In this document: positions 63,264 to 64,000 of the stretch, in pieces
Numbering within the stretch: position 1 is the stretch's first letter
Layout: the number at the start of each line of letters is the position of its first letter
NCBI GenBank assembly: GCA_934647235.1
Contig: CAKUFG010000006.1
Location: 1-64,000 of the forward strand
Source of the DNA: an uncultured Clostridia bacterium
Lineage (GTDB): Bacteria > Bacillota > Clostridia > Christensenellales > Aristaeellaceae
DNA: 64,000 bases
Direction: 5' to 3'
Program-made: the position numbers and the translations under genes
Notes under the pieces: model-generated
Told to the model about the DNA's origin: nothing
Database searches by the model: none
What the model saw: the letters and a program-made list of their open reading frames with translations, nothing else

Positions 63264-63934
63264 GCCTTTTTCACCACCTTGTAGCCGATGCCGCGCATGG
63301 TGACGATTTCAAAGTCCGGGTTTTCGCGGAAGCGATCGCGCAGCCGGCCGATGTGCACATCCACTGTGTGCGGGTCGGTCTCGGTGTCCAGGCCCCAGAT
63401 ATCGTCCATGATCTGCTGCCGGGTGAAGATGCGCCCCGGCGCGGCGGCCATTTTATACAGCAGTTGGAATTCCTTCTGCGGCAGGGTGACGCTCTCGCCC
63501 TCGCGGCACACGGTCATCTCGTCGTATTGCAGCACCGTGCCGCCCAGCACCTCGCGCCGCTCGGAGATCATCTGCGCCCGGCGCAGCAGCGCGCCCACGC
63601 GCAGCACCATCTCGTTTACGTTGACGGGTTTGATCATATAATCGTCCGTACCCGAAAGAAAGCCCCGGCGCATATCGTCAAAGGCGTCCTTGGCGGTGAT
63701 CATCAGCACCGGCATTTTCATATCAGCCTCGCGCAGGGAGCGCACCAGCTCGTATCCGTCCATCACAGGCATCATGATGTCGGAAATAATCAGATCCACA
63801 TATTCGCGCTCCAGCACCTCAAGCGCCTGCTGGCCGTCGCCCGCCTCCAGCGTTTCATAGCCGCTGCGCTGCAGCACGCGGGCAAAAAGCTGCCGCAGGT
63901 CGCGGTCATCCTCTACTACCAATACCTTAAACAT
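63260..63934 (-). CDS. OmpR-family response regulator
   Basis: 224 residues. Receiver domain with VLVVEDDRDLRQ, the phospho-acceptor Asp in DLIISDIMMPVMDGYE, and KPVNVNEM; C-terminal winged helix ends VDVHIGRLRDRFRENPDFEIVTMRGIGYKVV. The ATG at 63934 has GGAGGGA 9 bases ahead; an in-frame start further upstream is not needed. It is the first gene of the operon regulator-kinase-CrtO-like protein. Confidence 0.94.
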   Translation of the reverse strand: MFKVLVVEDDRDLRQLFARVLQRSGYETLEAGDGQQALEVLEREYVDLIISDIMMPVMDGYELVRSLREADMKMPVLMITAKDAFDDMRRGFLSGTDDYMIKPVNVNEMVLRVGALLRRAQMISERREVLGGTVLQYDEMTVCREGESVTLPQKEFQLLYKMAAAPGRIFTRQQIMDDIWGLDTETDPHTVDVHIGRLRDRFRENPDFEIVTMRGIGYKVVKKA

Positions 63935-64000
63935 GGGCAAACATCCCTCCACCGGCCTATTGTACAGGCGGGATATCAATTGAACGTAAACAATCCCCCG

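Overview
This window is chromosomal DNA of a GC-rich, endospore-forming Bacillota, most likely a gut-type Clostridia (Christensenellales or Oscillospirales relatives are my inference). The evidence is the spoIIGA-sigE-sigG sporulation cluster, the gene order plsX-acpP-rnc-smc-ftsY, an FMN riboswitch in front of ribU, T7SSb-type EssC/EsaB/WXG100 genes, strong AGGAGG ribosome binding sites and many sugar-type ABC transporter genes. No rRNA, tRNA or CRISPR array was seen. TGA acts as a normal stop codon here.

Layout, left to right. 1-912: the C-terminal end of a large serine recombinase (edge of a mobile element) and a small membrane protein. 1066-7663: plsX-acpP-rnc-smc-ftsY operon (lipid precursors, RNA processing, chromosome condensation, SRP receptor). 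7728-8869: a 166-bp palindromic repeat and a CofE-like protein. 8889-12406 (minus): prfC-typA translation GTPases. 12680-26859 (minus): a type VII secretion locus with EssC ATPase, EsaB, three WXG100 proteins, a lipase-like candidate effector and five secreted or membrane proteins built from shared modules. It is preceded by direct repeats that match the LytTR consensus and by an XRE regulator. 27666-30839: GNAT enzyme, a nucleotidyltransferase fused to a decayed phosphomannomutase, and rpmB. 30927-35589: ftsH operon, XRE regulator and two uncharacterised proteins.

35758-39018: spoIIGA-sigE and sigG, separated by about 980 bp of nested inverted repeats whose hairpins covary between the two arms. 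39024-43208 (minus): an LplABC-like ABC importer plus glycerophosphodiester phosphodiesterase; lplB has an in-frame TGA. 43498-47622: TetR regulator and a UgpA/E/B-like importer. 47767-49691: secreted SH3 protein, a dense hairpin array flanked by duplicated terminators, and a membrane-anchored protein. 49834-55148: M42 aminopeptidase, Nudix hydrolase, S66 peptidase, and an orphan solute-binding protein overlapping a galactokinase-like gene. 55159-57798: FMN riboswitch-ribU-tsaE-tsaB-rimI. 57815-60581: a leucine-rich-repeat protein and a secreted beta-helix protein. 60769-63934: a TIM-barrel isomerase, then a response regulator-kinase-CrtO-like acyltransferase operon on the minus strand.

The most interesting parts are the covarying structured repeat pair between sigE and sigG, the compact type VII locus that lacks recognisable EsaA/EssA/EssB and carries a lipase-like candidate effector, and the hairpin array at 48854-49249. 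All calls come from reading the sequence by eye; no database search was run.
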